Shown here: positions 27,605 through 35,906 of the stretch, piece after piece
Layout: each line of letters starts with the position of its first letter
Numbering within the stretch: position 1 is the stretch's first letter
Assembly (NCBI RefSeq): GCF_015277875.1
Contig: NZ_CP063814.1
Location: 2,976,001 to 3,040,000 of the forward strand
Direction of reading: 5' to 3'
Length of the DNA stretch: 64,000 bases
Origin: Microbacterium luteum
GTDB taxonomy: Bacteria > Actinomycetota > Actinomycetes > Actinomycetales > Microbacteriaceae
Notes under the pieces: model-generated
What the model was told of the DNA's origin: nothing
The model's database searches: none
Seen by the model: only the letters and a program-made list of their open reading frames with translations
Position numbers and translations under genes: made by a program

Positions 27605-30375
27605 CGGGTGCGACCGCTTGTCTGCGGGCGGAGCTGCGGGATGACGTCCCACTCGTCGCGACGGCGACGCCGCGACTGACCTGGCAGATCACGGATGCGC
27701 CGGACGGATGGCGGCAGCGCTCGGCGGAGCTCACCGACGGCACCGACACCGTGGTCCTCGAAACGGCCGAGAGCGTGCTCGTCGCCTGGCCCTTCTCCCC
27801 GCTGGCGGCCGGCGAGCGCCGTGACGTCGCCGTGCGCGTGCACTCAACGGCCGGGGCGACCACGGCCTGGAGCACCGCCGTCACCCTCGTAGCGGGATTC
27901 CTCGCTGCGGACGAGTGGATCGCCGAACCCGTCGGGCTGGCATCCCCCACCCGCGAGGCGCAGCCGTTCGAAGCGCGCACGCGCTTCACCCTCGGCGATG
28001 ACATCGCACGGGCGGAGCTGCTGTGGACGGCGCTCGGTGTCGCGGAGCCGCGCGTGAACGGCTCACCCGTGTCCGACGACGTCCTCGCGCCGGGATGGAC
28101 GGCCTACCGCGACCGGCTGGTGCATGAGACGGTCGACGTCACCGCCCTCGTGCACCCGGGCGAGAACGAGCTCGCCGCCACGGTGGCCGGCGCCTGGTAC
28201 ACCGAGAAGTACGGCTTCTTCACCTTCACCGACCGGCTCTACGGGTCGCAGCCGGCCTTCCTCGCCCAGGTTCGGGTGACCGGCCTCGACGGGACGGTGC
28301 GCACGGTCGCCGCGACCGACGCGTCATGGGAGGCGGCCGGGGGGCCCGTGGTGGACAGCGGGATCTACGCCGGAGAGCACCAGGATCTCCGGCGCTCCGC
28401 GACGAGCTGGGCGCCCGTGCGCGTCGGTGCCGCCGCGAAGCCCGGATATGAGAGCGTGCCCGTTCCCGAAGCCCGCATCGCAGCGCCGGTGCGGCGCACG
28501 CAGACGCTGCCCGTCGCAGAGGTCGTCGTCTCGGCGACAGGCGGCCGCATCCTCGACTTCGGACAGAACCTCGTCGGCCGCGTGCGGATCCGGGTGAGGG
28601 GCGACCGCGACGCCCGGCTCGTCGTGCGTCACGCCGAGGTGCTCGAAGACGGCGAGCTCGGCATCCGACCGCTTCGCAACGCCGCCGCGACCGCCACCTT
28701 CGATCTGTCCGGCGGCGACGACGTGCTGGAATCGCGCTTCAGCTTCTACGGCTTCCGCTACGCGGAGATCACCGGCACCGATGTCTCTCCCGACGACGTC
28801 GAGGCGGTCGTGCTGCACACCGACATGCGCCGCACCGGATGGTTCGACTCGTCGCACGCCGAGCTCAACCGCCTGCACGAGAACGTCGTATGGGGCATGC
28901 GCGGCAACTTCCTGTCCATCCCGACGGACTGCCCGCAGCGCGACGAACGCCTCGGCTGGACCGGCGACATCCAGGTCTTCGCCCCGACCGCGAGCTACCT
29001 GTACGACTGCGACGGATTCCTCACCTCCTGGCTGCGGGACCTGGCCTACGAGCAGGCGCGCACCGCCGACGGCTCGGTGCCGCTGGTCGTGCCCGCGGCT
29101 CTGCCCGCCTTCGGGCCCGGCGGCCCGACGGCGGCCTGGGGAGACGCCGCGACGGTCGTGCCCGACGTGCTCCACGAGCGCTTCGGAGATGCGGGCGTCG
29201 TCGCCGCACAGTATTCCTCGATGCTCGGCTGGATCGAGGCGGTGCTGGCCGACACCGACGGGTCGGGGCTCTGGACCGGTCGCATGCAGCTGGGCGACTG
29301 GCTCGACCCCTCCGCCCCGCCGGATGACCCCGGGGCGGCCAAGGTATCGGGCGACATCGTCGCCTCGGCCTATCTCGCCCGCTCGCTGCGACGCGTCGCC
29401 GAGGCGGCCGACCTGCTGGGCCACGAAGCGGATCGGGACCGATACGCCCGGCTCGCCGACGCATCCCGCAGCGCGTTCGTCGCCGAGTACGTCACACCGG
29501 CCGGGCGCATGATGGACGACGCCCCGACGGCGTATGCCCTCGCGCTGGAATTCGACCTGGTGACCGACCCGGCGCTGCGCACGAGACTCGCGGCGCGGCT
29601 CGCCGACCTCGTGCGCGAGGGCGGCTACCGCATCGGCACGGGCTTCGTCGGCACGCCCCTTGTCACCGATGCTCTCACCGAGGCCGGGCACCTGGACGTC
29701 GCCGAACGCCTGCTGCTGCAGACGGAGTGTCCCTCGTGGCTCTACCCGGTGACGATGGGAGCGACGACCGTGTGGGAGCGCTGGGATTCCATGCTGCCCG
29801 ACGGGTCGATCAACCCCGGGGAGATGACCTCGTTCAACCACTACGCGCTGGGTGCGGTGGCCGACTGGCTGCACCGCTCGGTGGCCGGGCTCGCTCCGGC
29901 GGCGCCCGGGTACCGCAGGCTGCGCATCGCTCCGCGCCCTCTCCCCGCACTCGAGCACGCGTCGACCCGGCACCTCACGCCCTATGGCGAGGCTGCCGTG
30001 GCGTGGCGGCGCGAGGGCGACGAGATCGTGGTGTCGGCCGTCGTCCCGGCCAATACCGTCGCCGAGGTCGATCTGGGCGACGGAGCCGCGCGGGAGGTCG
30101 CATCCGGTTCCCACGAGTGGCGCGTCGCCGCCGCGGCGCCGCGGCAGCATCCGGCTCTACCCGGACTCGACGCGATGCTCGCCGACGTCATCGACGACCC
30201 GCGCGCCTACCGGGCCCTGCTCGACACCCTCTCCGAGCACGCGCCCGAACGGGTGGATGCGGTGCGCACGGGAACGGTGTGGGGCACGCGTCGAGCCCTG
30301 TCGACGGCTCTGATGTTCACGCCGCCGCACGTTCTCGCCGAGGTCGACGCTGCGATCCGCGCCGCCACCGCCTGA
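27601..30375 (+). CDS. Alpha-L-rhamnosidase, GH78
   Basis: A 924-residue enzyme, last gene of the transporter-hydrolase operon. N-terminal beta domains (CLRAELRDDVPLVATATPRLTWQ...) lead to the rhamnosidase N domain (PRVNGSPVSDDVLAPGWTAYRDRL), then ILDFGQNLVGRVRIRV and the (alpha/alpha)6 barrel. TDCPQRDERLGWTGDIQVFAPTASYLYD (about 442-469) carries the catalytic acidic residues, and WERWDSMLPDGSINPGEMTSFNHYALGAVADWLHR closes the active site. The last ~100 residues are an extra helical extension that the second GH78 at 44715 lacks. It cleaves alpha-L-rhamnosyl residues from plant glycosides or rhamnogalacturonan fragments. Confidence 0.94.
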   Translation: MTGATACLRAELRDDVPLVATATPRLTWQITDAPDGWRQRSAELTDGTDTVVLETAESVLVAWPFSPLAAGERRDVAVRVHSTAGATTAWSTAVTLVAGFLAADEWIAEPVGLASPTREAQPFEARTRFTLGDDIARAELLWTALGVAEPRVNGSPVSDDVLAPGWTAYRDRLVHETVDVTALVHPGENELAATVAGAWYTEKYGFFTFTDRLYGSQPAFLAQVRVTGLDGTVRTVAATDASWEAAGGPVVDSGIYAGEHQDLRRSATSWAPVRVGAAAKPGYESVPVPEARIAAPVRRTQTLPVAEVVVSATGGRILDFGQNLVGRVRIRVRGDRDARLVVRHAEVLEDGELGIRPLRNAAATATFDLSGGDDVLESRFSFYGFRYAEITGTDVSPDDVEAVVLHTDMRRTGWFDSSHAELNRLHENVVWGMRGNFLSIPTDCPQRDERLGWTGDIQVFAPTASYLYDCDGFLTSWLRDLAYEQARTADGSVPLVVPAALPAFGPGGPTAAWGDAATVVPDVLHERFGDAGVVAAQYSSMLGWIEAVLADTDGSGLWTGRMQLGDWLDPSAPPDDPGAAKVSGDIVASAYLARSLRRVAEAADLLGHEADRDRYARLADASRSAFVAEYVTPAGRMMDDAPTAYALALEFDLVTDPALRTRLAARLADLVREGGYRIGTGFVGTPLVTDALTEAGHLDVAERLLLQTECPSWLYPVTMGATTVWERWDSMLPDGSINPGEMTSFNHYALGAVADWLHRSVAGLAPAAPGYRRLRIAPRPLPALEHASTRHLTPYGEAAVAWRREGDEIVVSAVVPANTVAEVDLGDGAAREVASGSHEWRVAAAAPRQHPALPGLDAMLADVIDDPRAYRALLDTLSEHAPERVDAVRTGTVWGTRRALSTALMFTPPHVLAEVDAAIRAATA

Positions 30376-30423
30376 CCCTGGCTCGGAACTCGTCGGCTCG
30401 GCACCGGATCACCCGACGCTTCG

Positions 30424-30471
30424 AGAGGAGATCCGGTCTCGAGAGGATCGACACGCCGGGTGAGTTCAGGG
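30424..30471. repeat. Palindromic intergenic element, copy B, left half
   Basis: GAGAGGAGATCCGGTCTCGAG with GACACGCCGG matches, as an inverted repeat, the sequence right of the IS30 element (33182-33232: CCGGCGTC...GGAATCTCCTCTGG). TTCAG at 30465-30469 faces CTGAA at 33184-33188. IS30 therefore sits at the centre of the palindrome. Before insertion it lay between the 3' ends of convergent genes. Confidence 0.5.
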
Positions 30472-31070
30472 GGTCAGTGCAACACCTCGAGTGAGAGGTG
30501 TTGCGGGTGGTGAGGCGGCGGTTCTGGTGTGGGATCGCGGCGGGGTTGTCGACGAAGGATGCGGCGGTTGCTGCGGGTGCGTCGCGGCAGGGTGCGGAGA
30601 GGTGGTTCCGGGATGCTGGCGGGATGGCGCCGCTGTCTCTTTCTGAACCATCGGGTCGATTCCTCTCGATCCTTGATCGTGAGCGGATTGCGGTAGGGGT
30701 AGCGCGTGGGGAGTCGATACGGGAGATCGCTCGCGTGATCGGCCGTGCCCCATCGACGGTGATGCGGGAGCTGAACCGGAACCGGGGCAAGACGCCCCGC
30801 TATCGACCTCGCTGGACCACACGTCCCGCGTTGCGGGCGCCGTCGTATTCACCGTCGACCGCGCAGTTCCGAGCGGACAAGCGGATGGTGCGCCCGAAGC
30901 CCTCCAAACTCGCGCTGGATGACCGGTTGCGGGTCGAGGTGGAGCGGCGCCTGAGGCTGGGGTGTTCACCGGAGCAGGTCAGTCACCGGCTGAGGGTGGA
31001 CTTCCCCGATGATGAAGGCATGCGCATTTCGCATGAGGCGATCTACCGGTCTCTGTTCGTGCAGGGCCGG

Positions 31071-32519
31071 GGGGTGTCAGATGGTCTGTGTGAGTGGGGT
31101 TCACCTCGAAGGAGAACATCATGGAGACCATGGCTATCAGTCCGGAGCGCGAGGAGCGCAGGCGTCGGCAGAAGGAGCTCGCTGATCAGTTGAAGTCGTC
31201 GGGTGCGATGGATGAGATCTTCGCGAAGATCGATGCCGGCACCCCGCTGACGGGCGATCAGGGGCTGCTCGGTGGCATGCTGAAGGCCGCGCTGGAGCGG
31301 GGCCTGGACGCGGAGCTGACCGAGCACGTCGGGTACGAGCGTGGTGATGCGGAAGCGTCGCTGTATCCGAACTCCCGCAACGGCACGACGCCGAAGACGG
31401 TGTCGACCGAGATCGGTGAGATCGACCTATCGGTCCCGCGGGATCGGAACGGGTCGTTCACCCCGATGCTCGTCCCGAAGGGGCAGCGCCGGCTGGATGG
31501 GCTGGACGGGATGATCATCTCGCTCTATGCCGGCGGGATGACCATCCGCGATATCCAGCATCATCTCGCGAACACGATCGGCACCGAGCTCAGCCATGAG
31601 ACGATCTCGAAGATCACCGACCAGGTCGCCGACGAGGTCCTCGCGTGGCAGACCCGCCCATTGGAAGCGTTGTATCCGGTGATCTATCTCGACGCGATCA
31701 TCGTGAAGATCCGTGACGGCGGTCACGTGCGCAACAAGGCCGCGCATATCGCCGTCGGGGTCGACATGGACGGGATCAAGCACGTCCTGGGTATCTGGGT
31801 GCAGGCCACCGAAGGCGCGAAGTTCTGGGCATCGGTCTGCGCCGAGCTTGCCAACCGTGGCATCCGCGACGTGCTGATCGTCTGCACCGACGGGCTCACC
31901 GGATTTCCCGAGGCGGTCGCGGCGACGTGGCCGCAAGCGACCGTGCAGACCTGCGTGGTCCACCTGATCCGCGCGGCGATGCGGTTCGTGAACTACAAAG
32001 ACCGCAAAGCCGTCGCCGCCGCGCTGAAACCGATTTACACCGCGGTGAACGAGGACGCCGCGCTCGAAGCGCTCGAGGCGTTCAGCGACTCCGAGCTCGG
32101 CCGCCGCTACCCCTCGGCGGTGAAGACGTTCCAGGACGCCTGGGACCGGTTCACCCCGTTCCTGGCGTTCCCGCCCGAGCTGCGCCGCGTGATCTACACC
32201 ACCAACGCGATCGAGTCGCTGAACTACCAGCTGCGGAAAGTGACGAAATCGCGGGGTCACTTTCCCAACGACGCCGCCGCGGTCAAGCTGCTCTGGCTGG
32301 CGATCTGCGACATCGAAGACAAGCGCGCCCGAGAACGCGAGAAGGAACGCGGGCGCCCCTCCAGCCAGCGAAAAGCTTCCGGCCGACTCATCGAGGGCAA
32401 CGTGACCACGAACTGGAAACAAGCCCTCGAACAACTCGCACTCGCCTACCCCGACCGCATCACCCCCTACCTCTAACCACCAACACCAACCCGCTTACAC
32501 AGAAGACTTGACAAGCCCC
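31071..32519 (+). mobile_element. IS256-family insertion sequence nested in IS30
   Basis: An 8-bp target duplication AGGGCCGG is present at 31063-31070 and 32520-32527. The ends are imperfect inverted repeats: the left end begins GGGGTGTCAGATGGTCTGTG, and the right end read inward begins GGGGCTTGTCAAGTCTTCTG. Length is 1449 bp with one complete transposase gene. G-runs at the left junction make the boundary uncertain by 1-2 bp. Confidence 0.9.
31121..32476 (+). CDS. IS256-family transposase (mutator type)
   Basis: A 451-residue complete DDE transposase. It has the N-terminal region LKAALERGLDAELTEHVGYERGD, then GEIDLSVPRDRNGSFTPMLVPKGQRRLDGLDGMIISLYAGGMTIRDIQHHL. First Asp is in VIYLDAIIVKIRDGG, second in VLIVCTDGLTGFPEAV, and the Glu in RRVIYTTNAIESLNYQLRKVTKSRGHFPND. 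AAGGAG (31109-31114) sets the ATG at 31121; the frame is open a little further upstream. It looks intact, so the element may still be mobile. Confidence 0.95.
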   Translation: METMAISPEREERRRRQKELADQLKSSGAMDEIFAKIDAGTPLTGDQGLLGGMLKAALERGLDAELTEHVGYERGDAEASLYPNSRNGTTPKTVSTEIGEIDLSVPRDRNGSFTPMLVPKGQRRLDGLDGMIISLYAGGMTIRDIQHHLANTIGTELSHETISKITDQVADEVLAWQTRPLEALYPVIYLDAIIVKIRDGGHVRNKAAHIAVGVDMDGIKHVLGIWVQATEGAKFWASVCAELANRGIRDVLIVCTDGLTGFPEAVAATWPQATVQTCVVHLIRAAMRFVNYKDRKAVAAALKPIYTAVNEDAALEALEAFSDSELGRRYPSAVKTFQDAWDRFTPFLAFPPELRRVIYTTNAIESLNYQLRKVTKSRGHFPNDAAAVKLLWLAICDIEDKRAREREKERGRPSSQRKASGRLIEGNVTTNWKQALEQLALAYPDRITPYL

Positions 32520-33181
32520 AGGGCCGGGGCGAGCTCCGCAACGAACTGACCCGCCACCTGCGTTCCGGACGCACGACCCGCAAGCCCCGCGCCCGCACGC
32601 AACGGCAGGCTGCTGCAGCTTCGGGGAAAAAGATCCCCGGGATGGTGATGATCAGCGACCGGCCAGCAGAAGTCGATGACCGTGCCGTTCCCGGCCACTG
32701 GGAAGGCGACCTGATCATCGGGAAGGACGGTCTATCCCAGATCGGCACCCTGGTCGAACGCGCCACCCGGTTCGTAATCCTGCTGCACCTGCCCCACCGT
32801 CGTGACGCTGAGACAGTCGCCGACCAGATGATCACCCAGATGACACTGCTCCCCGAGCATCTGCGCCGCTCGATCACCTGGGACCAAGGAAGCGAAATGG
32901 CCGCCCATGAACGCGTAACAGCCAGCCTGGACTTGCGCGACGGGGTGTTCTTCTGCGACCCCCACTCACCCTGGCAACGCGGCAGCAACGAGAACACCAA
33001 CGGCCTCCTCAGACAGTACTTCCCCAAGGGCACCGACCTCGCTGGCTACACCGCCGACTACCTCGACTACGTCGCCGCGCAACTCAACGCCAGACCCCGA
33101 AAGACCCTGAACTGGGCCACACCCGCCGAAGCCCTCCAGAAGCTACTCTCGAACCCAACAAGCAACGGTGTTGCACTGACC

Positions 33182-33232
33182 GGCTGAATCCGCCCCGCTC
33201 CGGCGTCCTCCCCGCGCGGAATCTCCTCTGGA
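33182..33232. repeat. Palindromic intergenic element, copy B, right half
   Basis: Right arm of the palindrome split by IS30: GGCTGAATCC next to the insertion, then CCGGCGTCCTC and GGAATCTCCTCTGGAGG, matching the reverse complement of 30424-30471 imperfectly. It ends 8 bp before the stop of the DUF1593-type gene. Confidence 0.5.
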
Positions 33233-33239
33233 GGCCGGG

Positions 33240-34700
33240 TCAGCGGACGGTGAGAATGACGCGCTGCCAGCTCGCGAGAGGGTGGGTCGGATGCCGATCA
33301 CGGGCCTCGGCGATCACGTGCACCGTGGCGCCGGGCTCGGCATCGGCCGGGATGCGCACGCGCGCGCGGGCCTCACCCTCGGGTGAGTCCCCCGCCTCGA
33401 GCTCCGCGCGACGGCAGGTTCCGGCGTCGTCGAAGACCCACCAGTGCACGTCGACGCGGTCTCCGTCGGGATCGGTCGCCCGGGCGAGCAGCTCGACACT
33501 CTCCCCCGGCGCTGCCTTCCGATCGGCGGCGCCGTCGATCTCGATGCGCGGGTGGTGGTTCGCGGAACCGGCATCCGGCGTGATCGACCAGCGCAGGCGC
33601 GCGGCGAAGTCCGCCTGCGCGTCGGCGAACCATCGCGTGACCGAGTGCTCGTCGGCCTCATCGCCACCTCCGAAGATGCGCGCGTCGACCGTTGCCCACG
33701 TGTCGGGTCCGATGTCGGTGCGCTCCGCCCGCCCGCCCCACCCGCCGTAGGAGGGGTGCTCCCCCGCCCGCAGTCCCGGCACGAGCAGGTTCAGCATCGT
33801 GGTCGTGTCGCCCTCGGAGATCCACTCCCCGGCGGGCTGCGGCGGCATCCACACCCGGTAGCCGTCGGCGCGGAGTTCCTCGGCCGAGCGCCCCGAGAGG
33901 TGGAAGTAGTCGGTCGGGTCGCCGGGCACCATCTGGCGTCCGTCGCCCCACACCCGGTAGAGCGCGCCGAGCGTGCCGGCGCTCGTGACGTTCTCGCGCA
34001 TCCATTCCGCCGCCAGCAGGGGGCGGTCCTCGTCGCGGATGGTCTCGCGGATCAGGTATCCCCACGCCATCGCAGCGGCCTCGGTCACGCGGATGTCGGG
34101 CCAGACGGGGAGGATGTAGTCGTCGTAGGTGGCATCCTGCGATGCGAACTTCGTCACGATCGCGCGGCGGGAGACGGATGCGCGCACTTGCGGCCACGCG
34201 GGGGTCTCGGCGTACCGCTCCTCGATCGAGCGGAGTGCGCGGGCGAGCGTGGCCGGTCCCGCCCACAGCTGGATGTGCACCGGGCGCGGGTCGTCGTCGA
34301 GCAGCGCGTCGGCGATCAGGCGAGAGCCGGGGGTGTCCGCGGACATGTCCCCCTCGAAATCGACGTTGCCGAAGCGGATGATCCCGCGGAGCGCGTCGGG
34401 GGACGGGTATCGGTCGTCGTGGACGGCGAGATTCGGGTACGCCTCGGCGTAGGCCTCGACGGCGTCATGGATGAATCGCTCGCCGGGCGCCCACCGCCAC
34501 GAGGTCTGCGGTTCGGCGTATTCGCGGTCGGGCAGGAAGAATGTCGTGCCGGCGCCGTCGCCGCGCCAGTGGAAGCGGCTGCTCGCGTAGACGAGACCCT
34601 GCAGGTCGATGTCGTTCGTGTAGAGCAGCAGGCGCAGCAGGGAATTGAGGTCGTCGAGCTCGGGGTCGGCGGTGACGATCGTGCGGACGCGACCGCTCAT
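33240..34700 (-). CDS. Nucleoside-hydrolase-like protein, DUF1593 type
   Basis: A 486-residue protein. It begins RTIVTADPELDDLNSLLRLLLYTNDIDLQGLVYASSRFHWRGDG, where the Asp cluster matches the calcium-binding DxDxxxDD signature of nucleoside hydrolases in a variant form. The first ~290 residues form the hydrolase-like domain (VHIQLWAGPATLARAL, IRVTEAAAMAWGYL), and the C-terminal ~150 residues are an immunoglobulin-like domain (ATDPDGDRVDVHWWVFDDAGTC). There is no signal peptide. DUF1593 proteins are often annotated as cellulose-binding or glycosidase-related; the reaction is unknown. Its ATG overlaps the upstream nucleoside-hydrolase stop by ATGA, so the pair may cooperate. Confidence 0.82.
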   Translation of the reverse strand: MSGRVRTIVTADPELDDLNSLLRLLLYTNDIDLQGLVYASSRFHWRGDGAGTTFFLPDREYAEPQTSWRWAPGERFIHDAVEAYAEAYPNLAVHDDRYPSPDALRGIIRFGNVDFEGDMSADTPGSRLIADALLDDDPRPVHIQLWAGPATLARALRSIEERYAETPAWPQVRASVSRRAIVTKFASQDATYDDYILPVWPDIRVTEAAAMAWGYLIRETIRDEDRPLLAAEWMRENVTSAGTLGALYRVWGDGRQMVPGDPTDYFHLSGRSAEELRADGYRVWMPPQPAGEWISEGDTTTMLNLLVPGLRAGEHPSYGGWGGRAERTDIGPDTWATVDARIFGGGDEADEHSVTRWFADAQADFAARLRWSITPDAGSANHHPRIEIDGAADRKAAPGESVELLARATDPDGDRVDVHWWVFDDAGTCRRAELEAGDSPEGEARARVRIPADAEPGATVHVIAEARDRHPTHPLASWQRVILTVR

Positions 34701-35749
34701 GCGACGCCCTGCGCGGCATCCCGCCATTCGGCGAACTCGGCGAGCTTGACGAACATGTCCTCGAACATCATGCGCGTGTCGACCTGCGTGTACACGCGCA
34801 TGGGTCGCGCGCCGGTGACCGCCACATACGATCCGTGGTCATCGAGAGCCGGAGTCGGCCTTTCGACGTACCGGCTCGATGACGGGTCGGGTTCGAACAG
34901 GGACTGCAGCGCAGTGAGCAGCACGAGGGGCGAGTCGCCGAGGGCGTAGGTCTCGGATGCCCCACCGAGGAACGATCCCGCCATCTCGACGATCGCGGCG
35001 ATCTCGTCATAGAGGTATCGCCCGAGCGGGCCCGCCGTGGCCACCCGTCGCCGCAGCTCCGCGTCGGAGACGAGGCACTGCCGGTAGACGTCGCGCGGAA
35101 CCTGCCAGATCGGAATCGCGGAGTGACCGAACACGACCTGACCGGCGACGACGTCGATGAGGAGGTTGTACTCGGTCTCCATCGCGTTCGGCGGCGGCAC
35201 GGCGAGTCCCTCGTGCTCCTCTCCGCCGATCCAGATGAGGGTCATGCGCTGCGCGATCGCCGGCTCGGTCAGCAGCGCCGATGCGAGGTCGGTGAGGCCG
35301 CCGCCGGCGACGTAATACAGGGGCGAGGCGACGTCTTCGCGCATCGCCTCCGCGATGATGGCGTCGACAGCCGCCGACGGTCGAGGGGTGGCGGTGTCGG
35401 CGAGCGCCTCGTTCGATCCGCGGTGGATCACGTCGGTCGAGAGGAGCCCCATGCGTCCGAACACGTCGCGCACGATCGTCTCGGCGTTCTCGGCCGCCCG
35501 ACCGGAGGGGTCGAACGGGTCGCCGTCGCGCAGGCGTGACGCGACGACGGCGCGGATGTCGACACCGGGCGAGAGGAGATGATGCACGAGCTGGTACAGA
35601 TCGTCCGGGTCGCCGGAGAAGTCGTTGTCGATGATCACCCGCGCGTGCGGACCCGCGGCCGGCGGCAGCGTCCGCCACGGCGCCTCGCCCAGTCGCCAGG
35701 TCGGCGCGGCGGGCGGCGTGATCCGATCAGCGGCGGGAATGCGGGTCAT
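34697..35749 (-). CDS. Inosine-uridine-preferring nucleoside hydrolase family protein
   Basis: A 350-residue protein with the nucleoside-hydrolase Asp signature in VIIDNDFSGDPDDLYQLVHHLLSPGVDIRAVVAS and later YYVAGGGLTDLASALL, LIWIGGEEHEG and AMETEYNLLIDVVAGQVVF. Family enzymes cleave N-ribosides, but some relatives act on other glycosides. Here two members are coupled next to plant-sugar hydrolases, so a non-nucleoside glycoside is conceivable. ATG at 35749 with GAGAGG 6 nt upstream was chosen over the ATG at 35773. It is divergent from the GH63-like gene, with operator-like repeats between. Confidence 0.85.
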   Translation of the reverse strand: MTRIPAADRITPPAAPTWRLGEAPWRTLPPAAGPHARVIIDNDFSGDPDDLYQLVHHLLSPGVDIRAVVASRLRDGDPFDPSGRAAENAETIVRDVFGRMGLLSTDVIHRGSNEALADTATPRPSAAVDAIIAEAMREDVASPLYYVAGGGLTDLASALLTEPAIAQRMTLIWIGGEEHEGLAVPPPNAMETEYNLLIDVVAGQVVFGHSAIPIWQVPRDVYRQCLVSDAELRRRVATAGPLGRYLYDEIAAIVEMAGSFLGGASETYALGDSPLVLLTALQSLFEPDPSSSRYVERPTPALDDHGSYVAVTGARPMRVYTQVDTRMMFEDMFVKLAEFAEWRDAAQGVA

Positions 35750-35791
35750 CGTCGGCCTCTCGTCGTGCGTCAACGCCCTCCGAGAGTACCA

Positions 35792-35835
35792 CCGGTTGAC
35801 CGGTTTTCCGCCTGCGCGGTGCGGTCAACCGGTTG
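35792..35835. promoter_or_regulatory. Two GGTCAACCGGT operator-like sites in a divergent promoter region
   Basis: ACCGGTTGACCGGTT at 35792-35806 is the reverse complement form (GGTCAACCGGT), and GGTCAACCGGTTG occurs at 35823-35835. The second is identical over 13 bp to 7812-7824 upstream of the apiose-type operon. They lie between the nucleoside hydrolase pair (minus) and the GH63-like gene (plus), positioned to control both. No regulator gene is adjacent. Confidence 0.65.
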
Positions 35836-35906
35836 AAAGCTTTCACTCGTTCGCGCAAGAATGAGCGGACGTGCGCAGCCGCACGCCCCGACACGGAGAG
35901 ACGACG

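Larger units (their letters stand above)
30472..33181 (+). mobile_element. IS30-family insertion sequence, interrupted by an IS256-family element
   Basis: Perfect 15-bp terminal inverted repeats: GGTCAGTGCAACACC at 30472-30486 and GGTGTTGCACTGACC at 33167-33181. Both flanks begin with GG, compatible with a 2-bp IS30 target duplication. Removing the inner IS256 (1449 bp) and one 8-bp target repeat leaves an element of about 1253 bp with one continuous transposase frame. Confidence 0.92.
30498..33187 (+). pseudogene. IS30-family transposase, disrupted by IS256 insertion
   Basis: The N-terminal part (GTG start at 30498, to about 31070) has two HTH regions (IAAGLSTKDAAVAAGASRQGAERWF and GVARGESIREIARVIGRAPSTVMRELNRN). 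The C-terminal part resumes after the inner element (RGELRNELTRHLR) and holds the DDE core: Asp in PGHWEGDLIIG, Asp in ITWDQGSEM, Glu in GSNENTNGLLRQYFPKGTD. The frame is restored exactly if the inner IS and one AGGGCCGG repeat are removed. The stop codon at 33185 lies outside the right inverted repeat, so it is supplied by flanking DNA. Not functional as it stands. Confidence 0.92.

Noticed and set aside
35871..35906. Alternative GTG start of the GH63-like gene
   Set aside because: The ATG at 35907 has GGAGAG at proper spacing, and the extra residues (RSRTPRHGETT) are not domain-like.
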